From: Climacteris rufus
Lineage: Eukaryota; Chordata; Aves; Passeriformes; Climacteridae
Reading direction: 5' to 3'
Assembly (NCBI GenBank): GCA_013398175.1
Contig: VZRZ01004841.1
Location: 62,001 to 126,000 of the forward strand
Length of the DNA stretch: 64,000 nucleotides
Of the stretch, positions 12,952-24,298 are shown one piece after another. A program made the translations under genes and the position numbers. Position 1 is the first letter of the stretch. Every line of letters starts with the position of its first letter. The notes under the pieces were generated by a model. The model was not told where the DNA came from, made no database searches, and saw only the letters and a program-made list of their open reading frames with translations.

Positions 12952-13221
12952 GAAAATGCTAGTGACATTGCAACTGTCACTTAAAATTTATTTTTTAAAA
13001 TAATTAATAGCTGTAACACCAGATTTATTCAATTTCAACTCAGAAGTCAGTATCTGTATCCATTTTGAACCAGAACCTGAAGGTTCAGTTTGGTAAGAGG
13101 TTAAGCCTCAGTTCCTTAGAGCTATAGCTAAATATTATTGCTGAGGATCAAATAAACCACTTGTGGAATGGAACCATGTATGTCTGAGAAAAAAGCTGAA
13201 TGAATGCCAAGAGAGAGGTAC

Positions 13222-13362
13222 CTGGTTAACAGAAGCATCTGTATTAGCCACAGGTGAGGGAGAGCGACAGGCAGGTGGAGAAGAAATCTCACTGTTGGTT
13301 CCCTCCTCCCCAGACTCCTCAGTGACAGGGGAGAGCAGCGTGTGACAGCGACCAGCAGTCAT
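13222..13362 (-). CDS. SYNE1: SYNE1 exon w36, disordered Ser/Pro/Glu-rich linker
   Basis: Forty-seven codons, phase 0 to 0: MTAGRCHTLLSPVTEESGEE, then SEISSPPACRSPSPVANTDA and SVNQ. Unlike every neighbour it is not helical: Ser, Pro, Glu and Thr dominate, with SP pairs (LLSP, CRSPSP) fit for proline-directed kinases. As I recall, the human exon is the same or nearly so at every residue, much higher conservation than the rod exons around it. It breaks the rod between two spectrin repeats. The acceptor is TCCTGTGGCAG and the donor GTACCT. Confidence 0.96.
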
Positions 13363-14410
13363 CTGCCACAGGAAAAGCAACCCCAGAGCACAGGAAGAAA
13401 ATCAGTTACCTCAGCTGAGGCTTGACTTAGACTGACATCAAAACAACACATTGCCAGAATTACCACAACATTATTTAGTCATGCTTCATGCTCCTACATT
13501 TACCAGTTTAGAAACCTGGTTGAATAAATAGTCTCATTTACTTGTCATACTTCAGCATGAAAATGTTCTTGTGTACCCTAATGGATTTTAAAAGGCAATG
13601 CGCAAATGACTCAATAATAATAAAATCGGGTTTGCCTAAATGTCTTCTAATTAAATCAGTGCTGCATACAGAGATACTATGGACAACTACAGAATACTGC
13701 ACTATTTGTCTCAGTATCCAGGTCCAGTTACAGCGACAAGGAACAGACTTGAAATATAAAATACACACAATTCAGTATTCAGGCTTATCCTTCTTCTTTC
13801 CCCAATGTTGCTATAGAGGGATAAATCCTGAAATCTGACATTCAGACAAAAATCCCAGTAGCATTAGCAGTACGTTTGTAATAAGACCCAGTTAGAAACA
13901 AACAAAAGCAAAGTAAGTCAAATTTTAGGCCTATGGCAGTACTTAAGACAGCTTTAATTTCCAACACACTCATCTGAGAATACAGCAGCATACTGTCAAT
14001 TATCACACCAACTTTTTAATGTGGGAAAAGCCTTTACATTGCAACATCTTATGAAATAATACTTGTTCTGGTTTTATATTATTCTTGCAACTCATCAATT
14101 TCTTAGCATTGGTTCTTGCATGCTGACAGCTACAAAAAAAAAAAAAAAGGCAAAAGCACAATATTTGCATATTATTGCAGGCAACTTTCACATATTTGTC
14201 TATTAAACAACTTCATCCTTTATCAACAAGTCTTAAAAACCCATATAAAGCACAATACAGTAAAGGGAAGCTGCAACTTCTGTTGGTTTGCCACACTTCA
14301 GCCATTTCAAAAGCGAAATGTAGATGTGAGCTGTGGCAATTTGCTACATAGCGATGCTGTAATGATGCAAAAGGAAGCAGCTCAGATAAAGAGACCAACG
14401 CATTGCTTAC
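13363..14410 (-). other. SYNE1: Intron w35-w36
   Basis: 1.05 kb, with a poly-A run (plus strand) at 14134-14148. No exon. Confidence 0.78.
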
Positions 14411-14605
14411 CATAACCACTGAGGGATGAGTGGGGTGTGCTGGGAGCAGGTCTGAATCCAGCTCCTCCATCCCCTCGGACAGCCCCTCCACTTCTGTCAC
14501 TGTCAGCAGCATGGTGGCATGTTTCGCTTTCATAGTCAGCATCTTGCACTTCGAATTCAAAAAAGCAATTTGCTCCTGGTATCCTTTGATCTTCTGAGCC
14601 AGCTC
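14411..14605 (-). CDS. SYNE1: SYNE1 exon w35, spectrin-repeat end leading into linker
   Basis: Sixty-five codons, phase 0 to 0: ELAQKIKGYQEQIAFLNSKC, MLTMKAKHATMLLTVTEVEG, then acidic and Pro-containing EELDSDLLPAHPTHPSVVM. The helical part ends after the first 40 residues. The acceptor is TTTTCTCAG and the donor GTAAGC. Confidence 0.96.
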
Positions 14606-14617
14606 CTGAGAAAACAT
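14411..14617 (-). CDS. SYNE1: Candidate alternative first coding exon of a short SYNE1 isoform (starts MFSQ)
   Basis: An ATG at 14617-14615 with A at -3 reads MFSQ and runs without a stop into exon w35 (ELAQKIKGYQEQ). If transcription began in the CpG island just upstream, no splicing would be needed to reach this start. Downstream, w35-w41 give about 409 codons, then the gene continues outside the window. The known brain isoform CPG2 of SYNE1 (a spectrin-repeat protein of about 950 residues at excitatory synapses, as I recall) is the likely counterpart, but I cannot confirm its start. An out-of-frame ATG at 14683-14681 lies upstream. Confidence 0.5.
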
Positions 14618-14645
14618 TTTTTCCCCCTAATGCAGAGGCAGCCCG

Positions 14646-14903
14646 CAAAGGCCACAGGATCGGCAGCATTTCAGCTTCCGTGGCGAAGCGAAGCTGTCCC
14701 TGCCGAGCCCGGCCACTACCATGGCAGCGCTGACGAGCAGGATGCCGGCGCGGAGGGACCCGGCGGAGCCGCGGCTGCGAGAGCAGAGGCGGGGACACCT
14801 CACGTTCGCATCCGCCCTGAACCTGCGACCATCTCTGTAAGCTTCACGCTGCAGCGAAGAGGAACGCCTCTCCCTCCTCCCGCCCTATTCCCCCCCACCC
14901 GCT
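14646..14903. promoter_or_regulatory. SYNE1: Intragenic CpG island; candidate internal promoter
   Basis: I count about 27 CpG in roughly 260 bases, while the flanking introns have almost none. GC boxes are visible (ccgccc at 14880-14885; ggcgggg near 14789). It sits 40-300 bases upstream of exon w35 in the direction of SYNE1 transcription. In vertebrates such isolated islands inside long genes usually mark alternative promoters. No TATA box in either direction, as expected for a CpG promoter. Which strand it drives cannot be told from sequence; both have suitable start codons. Confidence 0.7.
14721..14840 (+). CDS. Candidate antisense first coding exon or short ORF in the CpG island
   Basis: The plus strand has CCACTACCATGG, a good Kozak context, followed by 39 codons (MAALTSRMPARRDPAEPR and on) ending in TAA. 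The stop overlaps a strong donor, ATCTCT|GTAAGC at 14837, so a transcript could splice out before it. I do not recognise the peptide; it is Arg-rich because of the GC-rich base composition. It may belong to a divergent antisense RNA. Coding status is unproven. Confidence 0.25.
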   Translation: MAALTSRMPARRDPAEPRLREQRRGHLTFASALNLRPSL

Positions 14904-17795
14904 CTACTTCCATGGATCTGAGGAAGATGAAGCACCCCCGCACAGTGCATGCCAGGGAAATGAGGTCATGTGGTAACCACAACTGTAAAAAATGCCCCAT
15001 TCAGCTCTCACCAGAAAGAATGAATTGTTCGAACAATAACTCACAGGGTCTAACAAGATCAAATGTGATAGGAACTGTCAGTCGCATAGTAAGATTAAAT
15101 GCAGACTGGATTGTCTTTTGCCACTGTTTGGATAAGCTGTATTTTAATCTTGTTTTGGTTTTGTGTAAGTCTACTGAGTTAAAAGCTGAGCTGCCCACAG
15201 GACTAACCTTTCTTTAAAAAGAGCTGGGGAATCTAGCCTAAAGTAGAGTATATTTTAAAATATTCGGGGGGTTGTGGTTATAAAATGGTCTATTTGTGTG
15301 GCCAAACATCATCATAAGTTTTTTCAGAGAAGAAAGATGAAAATTAATAGCCTTATGACTATTCATAAGTATCCTGTCTTCTCTCCTACCCTATACTGTT
15401 GCCCTGTTCAGTGTCCAGTTTCAAAGCTTTCAACTAATATACTTAAAATACAAAACAGTGGAAGAGTTTCATATTTCTGCTGAAGCTACTGTTCCCGTCT
15501 CCCTAGAGGCTCAGTAACAAGCTAGAGTTTTGATCTATAAAATGAAAACATTTGTATAAGCTTGCCTGCTAAATCAGTGATTATTTGTTCAAATATATAT
15601 TTCTACATTATTTTTATATCTCCTTTTATTTCTTGAAAACTCACAAGTTTTCAAGGAAAAATAGCAACAGAATTTTCAAAATCTAGTAGGCATAGTAATA
15701 TATTATTACAATATTACAATATGTTTTCAAAAGTAAGTAAGACTATGGCTTCAGGCCGATAAAATTAAACTACTTTTTTTGGATGTATAAAATTTTCAGC
15801 AAGCTAATTTCACAACATTACAGTGCAGAACACTCAATGCAAGAAATACAGAGTTAGTAATTGAAACAGCTCAAAGACTGAAGATGACACTTTACTGCTT
15901 GAGTTTCAATGGCATCTTGTCACTATCTGCCACATTAGCAACAAAAGGACCTCTCTTGGTGCTCTGTGGCTTACCTTGGAGACTAGGAGGAGTCTTAACT
16001 ATAAAATAGCAAGCAGAATAGTCAAAACCCAAGCAACAACCAAATCAAGCCACAAATTTAATGTCTAGCATCTCAAACCTGCTGTTTGGCAAATACCAGT
16101 TATTCACTAATGCTAAATGAATGACATGTCTGAGCCTCAGTAGGAAGCGATTGTCATTCAGTATACTCACTTTACTCCATCAACATTACTAAAGTGCAAT
16201 GACATTTGTGGTATTAATGTCCAATGCACTGTATATCTAAAATACATCTTTCAGATGAAAACAAGGAAAAGTAGGCAAAAATGTGATTGAAAAAAAAATA
16301 GCTGCATCTTATAAAAGCAGTATCTTCTGAGGTACTGTATTATCCATTACAATAATTCACAAGTATGGAGACATTTGCCCACATTCTCATCTGAAATTCT
16401 AAAGAAACTTAGGTCAGTAAACATAGCATCTACTTAGATACATGCCTATTAATACAAGTTTCCTAAAAATCAAGATGTAATTTCCTTCTACTTTCTTCCT
16501 TCCTCTTATTTTAATTCTAAATATAGCTACTGCAAATGTCTCTTTAAGTTCTTCAACATACAGGCTTTAACAGGGAAACTGGTAACTGATTTTCTTAAAT
16601 TAATAACACACTTAGAAACACCTTGACAGACTTGACTTTTGAAGTAGTATAATAATATACAGTTCAGAATATCCACTTCATGTGATGTTTTTTTTTCACA
16701 GATATTTAGCAGAGAAAACATGAGCCAAAAATAAGCTTATCTCAGTCCTTCAAAACTCCTTACCCCTAAATGTGGAAAGCTTGCTGGTATGAAATCTGTC
16801 CATTCTGGCTGATCCCAACATGTGCAGTAAAGCTGCTGTCTTCCTGCAGATGTTTAGAACAACTCCTAGCTACTAAACTTGTTCAAATGCAAATGAAACT
16901 TCAAGCTGCCCTGTTTTTAATTCCTTCCTGCCTGCAGCATCATTCCTTCCTCCAGCAATATTACTCTGTATCACTGAAGTCACTCTCCTGCATTTGCTGT
17001 TCCAGAACATTTGAATAGAGAATAGTAGCATTATCAAGTCAGTACTAAAAACCAAAAGTGTTTTTTAATGCAAACTGTTCTTGAATTTAGATTAGGCAAC
17101 TGTTGTAACAACTGGGTAGAAAATGAACAAGACATATAACATCAGGTTATATTACACAACAGGACAGATAGCTTTAATTCAAAGGTAAAGAAATGGTGCC
17201 ATCTGGTGCCAAAAGTGACACACAGAGATCAGTGGTGCATTTTCTATGCCAAGAATTACACAACAGACAGGTGGAGGGGAAAGGGGCTCTCAAGCCAGCA
17301 GAGCAAGAAGGCTGCATAGAGACAATCCCAACTTATTCAAGGACATGACCCACAACTCCACAGCACAAACTCCACATCTTTACAGAATGCTACTGGGATG
17401 AAAATGAGCAAGTACTTTAAGATATACATGCATACATGTGTACACGTTGATCACTGAACTAGCAGTGATGACCTGACTAACTGCTTGCTGAACATTGACT
17501 TCTGGGACACTCCTCAGTCAGGTTCTGATGTTAACTGTCCCTTAATTATGCAATGCTTTTGTTTATAGTAATGTTGTCTGAAGGTTTGGACATACCTAAC
17601 TGAATCAACAAATTAATTCTCTACATTGTACCAATAGCAGGGGTTCCCTATCTGGTATTAAGTGTATCTGCTCAACTAGCCTTGAGGAAGTCTGAAAAGC
17701 TACCCAGCTAACTTATGACCATTGCTTGTGAAAAGTTGTTTGTGTCAGTGAGCTGCCATTGAGCCCAGTGGGTTGATGCATTTTGGCTCTCGTAC

Positions 17796-17939
17796 CTCAT
17801 TACGTGAAATCTGGACCTGGAGTTCCTGGATGTTGCTGGTTGCTATCGGCTTGTCTTGGATCTCGCGATGAGCGCTCTCTATCATTTGCTGCAAATGTTT
17901 CATTTCTTGCTCATATTGCTCATACTGAACCACTGCTTC
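17796..17939 (-). CDS. SYNE1: SYNE1 exon w34, spectrin-repeat segment
   Basis: Forty-eight codons, phase 0 to 0: EAVVQYEQYEQEMKHLQQMI, AHREIQDKPIATSNIQEL, ending QISRNE. The acceptor is CTCTCTAG after a purine/T stretch; the donor is GTACGA. Nearly identical to human as recalled. Confidence 0.95.
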
Positions 17940-19211
17940 CTAGAGAGGGGAAAAAAAAAATTAAGTGTCTACATGAAAATAAATTCTTAGTCTCAGCAGA
18001 ACAGATCTCCCTCTTGAAGTGGAGCAAATTTACATCCATCTGGCATTCACCTCTTGAAAAGCGAAGTCAGAGTACAGTCAGGAAAAAGGTCTGTTCACAA
18101 ATATTGTGAACTGCAATGATTTGAATGGTTTAGTTTATTTAACTATTTCCCAAAACCACAGTTCACATAACATGGTAATTTAGATTTCTGATAAAAGGTG
18201 CTATAACTTCTGATTCCAACAAGTACCTGAACCAAACACACCCAGAAGAAGACAGCCTTGCTTAGTCTCATGGTTTTACTATAAATCATTTCCATCTGCT
18301 TTTTCACTTTGACTGTTCATTTATGACTATAAGAAATCACTATATGACTATAGATTTTACAGAAAATACAATTGGGAGAGGATTATGAAGATTGATTCAG
18401 ATAATTATCCTACCAGTGTAGTATCAGTTCTTTCTATCATAGATTTATGAGCAGTTTGTCTATCCTGTTTTTTCAAACTCTCAGTGTGACATTGTAACCT
18501 TCCTCATATTCAAGTACCATTAATTATCCTTAATCACCAAAAGTCTCTTCCGTTATGTAATTTGAAACTTTGAAGTTGCACCTTAGTCCACTATGTATTT
18601 TCCTATCATTAAATAGCAGGAAAGAAAACTTCTCTTCTTTGGAAATACCTTTTACATGTTTAATTATGAATCCAAACAGTCAGGAAAACCTAGTTTACTT
18701 GTATTTAGAAAAACTTGACAATGCAAATTTAATAGATGTTGAATGACTCCATAATCAGAAAAAAAAATAAAAATATAAGTTTTAAGTAAAGGGAATAAAA
18801 ATAATTATTTCTAAACTAGAAAGTTATTTAATTAATGCAACAATTTTTATGTAATCTTTAGAAGAAACTGATGCTATAATGATATATTAGTTTTATTAAC
18901 TGGTTATATATATTATAGCATCAATGTGCATTCAATTACATATTATCTATTTGTCTAGTTAATCCTAACTACAATACAAAAATCATAGCAATATCAGGGA
19001 GACAACCGAGGTGAAAGTCTGATGAGTAAATCAACACTTAACACAGTCATGAATACTAAAATCAGGAATGACTGAGATTTAGTAGGGAAATTCCTAATTG
19101 CACTACAAAACAGAGGAATATGCAGAGATACGAAATTCTGTGTTTTCATCACAATTTGGATGTCAGTGTTCAAGTTGCTCTGAGTAATTCATGGGACGGG
19201 GTTGCACTTGC
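17940..19211 (-). other. SYNE1: Intron w33-w34 (GC-AG)
   Basis: 1.27 kb. It begins GC and ends AG. The part 18430-18640 has CR1-like word order but is too decayed to call. Confidence 0.76.
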
Positions 19212-19394
19212 CTGCATGATGTTGCACTGCTGAATGGCAGTGTGCTGCAGGCGGCTGGCCTCCTCCTGAAGCCGGAGCGCACTGTGGCACATGGGCAGGC
19301 TGGTGACCACCTCTTCAGGAATCCTCAGGGCACTCTGGCAGGCTTGTACTGCCTGAACTTTTGGCTTCAGTGACTCCATTTCAGACAATAGATG
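19212..19394 (-). CDS. SYNE1: SYNE1 exon w33, spectrin-repeat segment with GC donor
   Basis: Sixty-one codons, phase 0 to 0: HLLSEMESLKPKVQAVQACQ, SALRIPEEVVTSLPMCHSAL, RLQEEASRLQHTAIQQCNIMQ. The Cys and Pro positions match human. The acceptor is TTTTCCTAG. The donor is CAG|GCAAGT (GC at 19210-19211), a GC-AG intron; no GT nearby would keep the frame into w34. Confidence 0.95.
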
Positions 19395-21485
19395 CTAGGA
19401 AAAAAGTCAGTGCCACAATAAGCCAATTCTTGAGAACTCCCAGAGCATTCCATGCAGCCAAAGACAAATAATGATAAGTTCAAGCAATAAAAGAAAAATT
19501 TTGTTATCTATTTTCTAAATTGAATATAATTAGAATATACTTTCTCTGGAGTTAGTTATTGTGAAATGAGAATTCTTTTAAAGATGAGTTAAGCAAAAAG
19601 CCCATACACTAGGTATAAAAATAATAAATTAAAAAGCATAGTAGTACCCATTTCTAAGTGTTTGAGTAAAAATATTTTATTATCAGATGTGAAAAAACAG
19701 ATTTACAAAATCCACAAATCTAAGCAGCACAAGAGTAATTTATGTATACGCATATCTCGGTATTAAAATCTTAGTAGTACTCCCTGCTGAGACATACAAG
19801 CACACTTTCAAAACAACAAATGAATCCCTTTGTGTTCACAGCCTTCCTTTGAAAATACAAACCATGTCTGAAAGTGTTGCTTAAAATTCAAAAGGCAATC
19901 AAACAGAAAAGAACAGAGCTACACAGAAACCTTTTTCTTTGAATAATCACAATCTGGATGCCTATTCAATAGTGCCTATTCCATATACAATGTCCATTCA
20001 AGCTGTCTGTCCATATGCATGAGAAGGGTCTAAGTGCAATGAGTGGAGAACAGATTTGATCACCATTCATTTTATCTACATTGCAGAATTTAACGTTATG
20101 TACAGACATGAAAAGAAAAACAACAACAAAAAAGGCAAAGTTGATAAAGAGGGCCTTAGCACATTAGAAAAAGATTTTAGATTCAGTAGATATAAATCAG
20201 CTGGACAATTACACAAATAGGGATAGAGAGACTGGTTATCTCCTCCTCTATCACATGCAGAAGGATGGCTAAGTGGGTGCAAAGTGCATACTGATGAGAA
20301 GATTGTGGTTTGCTTTGTATTTCTGTGGTTTCATGACATATGGTGGATAATCTAACCAGAGTTTCAGTACAAAGACCTATTCCTCCGACATCACAGGTGG
20401 GGCCTCTACTCTGTCCCGCCCCACACTTCTGGCAAAGGGTGTCTTTATTGTGCAGTCAGCACCCAGGGGCACCCTGGGGGCTGCATGCCAGCCAGGCACT
20501 CTCCAAGACCCCCTCTCTGGTCTAGAGAAACAGGTGGGCAGGGGCTACAGCCCCTTTCTGTACAAAAGAAACTCACACTGTGAGATCTGCTAGAGCCAGG
20601 ACAAAGAACATAAAACCCTGTGTAAACTCCATGTTCCTTTATTCTTATGGTGGGTGATGTGTTTCACTTACGCTCTTCAAGGCCACATTCTGAAATCTGT
20701 TTGCAAGTCTCCAGAATGAAGACTGCATATTTTAATGAAATGGGAAAGCTGTGCCAATTTACCTTTCATCTGTATGTTTTTTTGCAGATTTTAATCCTAC
20801 AGTGAACCTGCTGACATTCAGTTTTCACTTGCAGACTGAGACAATTAAATCTCCATATTAGCTTGCAGAAAGAAACATCTTAAGAAATTCAGAAAGCTAT
20901 AACTTGCCTCATTTTTCCTGTCAAGAGTCTGAGGCCAAAACTAACAAACAGACCAATCTCCATAGGAGATCAAATGCAATACAGAAAGCCACAATATCTT
21001 ACGGAAGTAATTCAACTAAATGCACAGAAATGTAACAGGGGCTTAAGGAAACCTGAATTTTCTCTTAGCTCTCCAGACTATTATTGGGGAAGCTAGCAAC
21101 ACATTATAACACTGCACCTCTGTCTGTAAAATGATGATGATGATCTAGACTTCCTTTTGAAGTACTTTAAGAGGCTGTTGACTCAAAGCACTAGATAAGA
21201 TTTGGGCTTTATTACAATTATTAATATGGATTAAACGGATTTGATGCACACTTCTCAGAATTGCATTAACCTAAGAACAGGCTAATAACGAATTATACTT
21301 CAACCGTTCCCTTTGAGGGAATGTTTCTTCCTTTTCCATCCCTTATTTCCTTGGCAGTAACTTGAGGCTACACTCTGAAAAAGTGACCCACCTAAGAAAC
21401 ACAACAATCAGTCTCACCAGCACTCATTACACTTTGTGTAAGCTCCCATTATTCAAATGCTAACTTTGAGGTCTTGGTCTTTTAC
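19395..21485 (-). other. SYNE1: Intron w32-w33
   Basis: 2.1 kb. A C-rich stretch near 20395-20560 stands out from AT-rich flanks but matches no family I know. Confidence 0.72.
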
Positions 21486-21608
21486 CTGTCTGTGAGAAAG
21501 TTGCTCTTTCAAGCTCAAATGCCCGAGCTCTGGAGAGGTTAGTGTGGCTTGGGCTTGCTCCAAAGCAGCCTGCAGGGCTCTCAGCTCAACTTCAAATTTC
21601 TTCATATC
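21486..21608 (-). CDS. SYNE1: SYNE1 exon w32, spectrin-repeat segment
   Basis: Forty-one codons, phase 0 to 0, the shortest complete exon in the window: DMKKFEVELRALQAALEQAQ, TLTSPELGHLSLKEQLSHRQ. All helical apart from the TSPE turn. The acceptor is TTTTACAG and the donor GTAAAA. Confidence 0.94.
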
Positions 21609-22777
21609 CTGTAAAACAACATATTTGATTCAGGGATCAATAATAAGAAAAAAACAAATCACTATGAATATATATGGATTTTGCAGCTCTATTCCCCTTC
21701 TATACAGTGCAAAAACTAATTCATAGTCTTGACAGTTAATTTTAGATGTTTAAAACATTAGATAAAAATATCAGTTATATGACAGTCTAGAAACAGAGAT
21801 TGCAAAGGCAGAGTTAGTATTTTAAGTACTTCTTCAATCTATAATACAGCATATACTGTGCAAAACCAATTTCATAGAGTTCAATGCCTAGAAAGGAACT
21901 GAAGATGTCTTCTAGTCAATTTCTTGCAGTAAGACAGGACATAACAGTCTTATTTTTACAGACTGTAAAGACCCTAAAGACCACTAAGAATGGAGTCCTA
22001 CTTATCTCAACAGGCAACATATTTCACCATTCAATACTCTTTTCTTTGTAGAAAGTTTTTTTCTGATGACCTGACATTCTAAATATATTAATTATACCGT
22101 TAAAATATTCAAATTTTTTTTTGGATTGTTGTATCAATTAAAAAAAAAAGAAAAGTGAAATTTCTAGCTCTGGTGGCAAGAATATGTAGAAAAGACTTCT
22201 GCTCTTTACCCTGTGTCTTGCACCAGTTTACCATGCCTTCAGGCACTGCACAGGCATAACATACATCTACATTTAAGAGCAATCCCATACAGAAGAGCTG
22301 CACAGAAATGTCAAGGATGTGAAAAAACATGTTAATTCTTTTCATTGCACTCCCTTGTAGAGGCAGGCCTTACATTATGGGATTCTGGTGTGGTCCAGTA
22401 TTGATCTGAATTAATAGATAACAGGATTTAGACACTGTTTAAGAGAAAAACAGAGGAAATGCAGAACGTAAGTGTCAAAAAAGACACTTTTCCAGTATCT
22501 AAACATAGGTGCTCAGTGCTGTTTGAGACACACCAAAAATACATCCCAAATACATCCATCCAGAAAGGGCACTTATAACAGGACCTGCAGAAATCTTGTG
22601 CCTGTCTGAGACAGCACTTGAAAGTAGCATCTCAAACAGCACAGGATGCCTAACTTTAGAGAACACAATCATGCCCTTTATAGACCACAGATTATCCTCA
22701 CTGCTAATAATCTCAGTTATATGAAGCATACACCACGTCAGCTGCCAGCTAGCATTAGAAAAACTGATTTCATTTAC
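21609..22777 (-). other. SYNE1: Intron w31-w32
   Basis: 1.17 kb. The region 21880-22090 resembles a heavily decayed CR1 tail. Confidence 0.72.
21880..22090 (-). mobile_element. Possible decayed CR1-type LINE tail
   Basis: The order 'gcaacatatttcaccattcaatact' then 'agaaagtttttttctgatgacc' matches the shape of the CR1 3' region read in reverse (gcaacctgttcc, then agaagtttttcctg), with many mismatches. An old copy is plausible; chance is not excluded. Confidence 0.4.
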
Positions 22778-22963
22778 CTTGGCAGCATCTTGGAGGTTTG
22801 GTAGCTGCACTTTGATAACTTGCTGCAATTCCTCTGTCCGCCGCCCCAGCTCCAGCACTTGCTGTGACATGCCTTCAGTACAGTATACACTTGCCAGATA
22901 ATCGATCCTCTCGCTCATGGCCTCAAGATCACCCTGAATCTCTCCAGACTCATCAAGAATGGT
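22778..22963 (-). CDS. SYNE1: SYNE1 exon w31, spectrin-repeat segment
   Basis: Sixty-two codons, phase 0 to 0: TILDESGEIQGDLEAMSERI, LASVYCTEGMSQQVLELG, ending NLQDAAK. The exon begins 15 codons before the first Met; the acceptor is CCACCTAG. The donor is GTAAAT. Confidence 0.94.
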
Positions 22964-24298
22964 CTAGGTGGAGATTGAATGTCAGATTTGAGACTCAGTG
23001 ACACATATCTTTTAAGTATACTCCTGTTCTGCCAGCTCTTCCATCTGTACCCATCTGTAAGCATGTGATGAAGTTCTACGGATTTCCTGCAAAGCTCAGG
23101 CAATATGCTTAATTCTGAATGTATGTTGAAGTGCTTCAGCTTATAGAGACTGGGAAATAAAAGGTTAAGTCATGACGCTTCAGCAGCTGTACTTACCAAC
23201 ACATTCATTTTAGTGTTTTGCTATACACCCTTGCATGTACAAATATATTATACACAACCTATGGAGAAGATTTGTTCTGGAAGCCTGATGTACCTAAGAG
23301 AAAGCAGCAGAAAAAGCTTGGGTGCAGTTTTATACTGCAGGAGTCATTAATGCTGCCTAAAAAATCACTGCCAAAATATTGTGTGGGATGGCATTGGTTA
23401 AGCCTGTATCATCAGATTTTGAAGCAGGGAAAAAAGCCATAGCAAAACCAAAACAGAAATTCTGTTTCCAGCTGTCCTCGGGATAAATTGTCTGGAGGTT
23501 CTTATTCAGAATACAAAGTGAGACATACTACACTACACCAACATAAGAGAATGCAACTGACACTTAAACAATGTATATACATAAAACATAATTAATGTAG
23601 TCTTATTTTGGTATTGGTGATACATGATTACCTTATGATGCTTTTCATTTGTTTCACATGGTCATGTAACACCAAGCAAAGTTGAACCTTACCAAAATGT
23701 CCCACTGATCCCACACACACATTCCATGCATGGACACACACAGGACAAATTGTACCATTACAGGGACAGCAATTCATTCTGATGTGAAATGTTCAGAAGT
23801 AACTGGAAGAAACTCCTCCATTAGATATCAGTTTGAGAATATTTGGTATGAAAGTCCTTAAATGAGAACAAAGGCTATTCCAATTTAGCATAAAGGAGAA
23901 AGGAAAAAAAAAACCTGAAATGAAAATCATCCTTGATTAAGGCTTTACAGTTTGAGGTGCACTAAGGTACTTGGTGTGATAGAATCACCATGTATGGACA
24001 TACTATTCAATCAAAAGCTACTGTGAAGTCAAACTTCATAGTTACTTGAGTAAACATGGGGATCAGCTTTGAATTGCATAGCTTTATTCCACAATATATC
24101 TTAATTTCAGTCTTCAAAACAATTGTCCAAAACCAATTAATCATTTCTAAGGCTTGGGGGAACAAAGAAACCTAGCACTTTAGGATTTTTTTTTTCAAGA
24201 AAAGGAGGCAAAAAAAGGTATAGGAAGTAGAACTTCATTGCTTCAAAAATAACTTTTTGTATACACTGCCTTTTAAATTTCATAGCTCACAGAATCAC
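22964..24298 (-). other. SYNE1: Intron w30-w31
   Basis: 1.33 kb, no element recognised. Confidence 0.76.

Larger units (their letters stand above)
8660..13221 (-). other. SYNE1: Intron w36-w37, the largest in the window
   Basis: 4.56 kb; contains a CR1 tail (9475-9790) and a short TTATAGG minisatellite (12892-12951). No further exon found; the plus-strand frames are unsupported. Confidence 0.78.
14606..17795 (-). other. SYNE1: Intron w34-w35, containing a CpG island near its 3' end
   Basis: 3.2 kb. Mostly AT-rich, except 14646-14903, which is a CpG island (see own entry). The acceptor region before w35 (GGGGGAAAAAATGTTTTCTCAG) has an unusually short pyrimidine tract, only about eight bases. 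Confidence 0.85.

Noticed and set aside
14519..15217. Plus-strand 232-codon frame across the CpG island
   Set aside because: It is antisense to exon w35 at its start, then runs through GC-rich sequence where stops are rare; composition explains its length. Only the shorter ATG/donor unit inside it was kept as a weak candidate.
18430..18640. Old CR1-like sequence in the w33-w34 intron
   Set aside because: Only vague word-order similarity; too decayed to claim.
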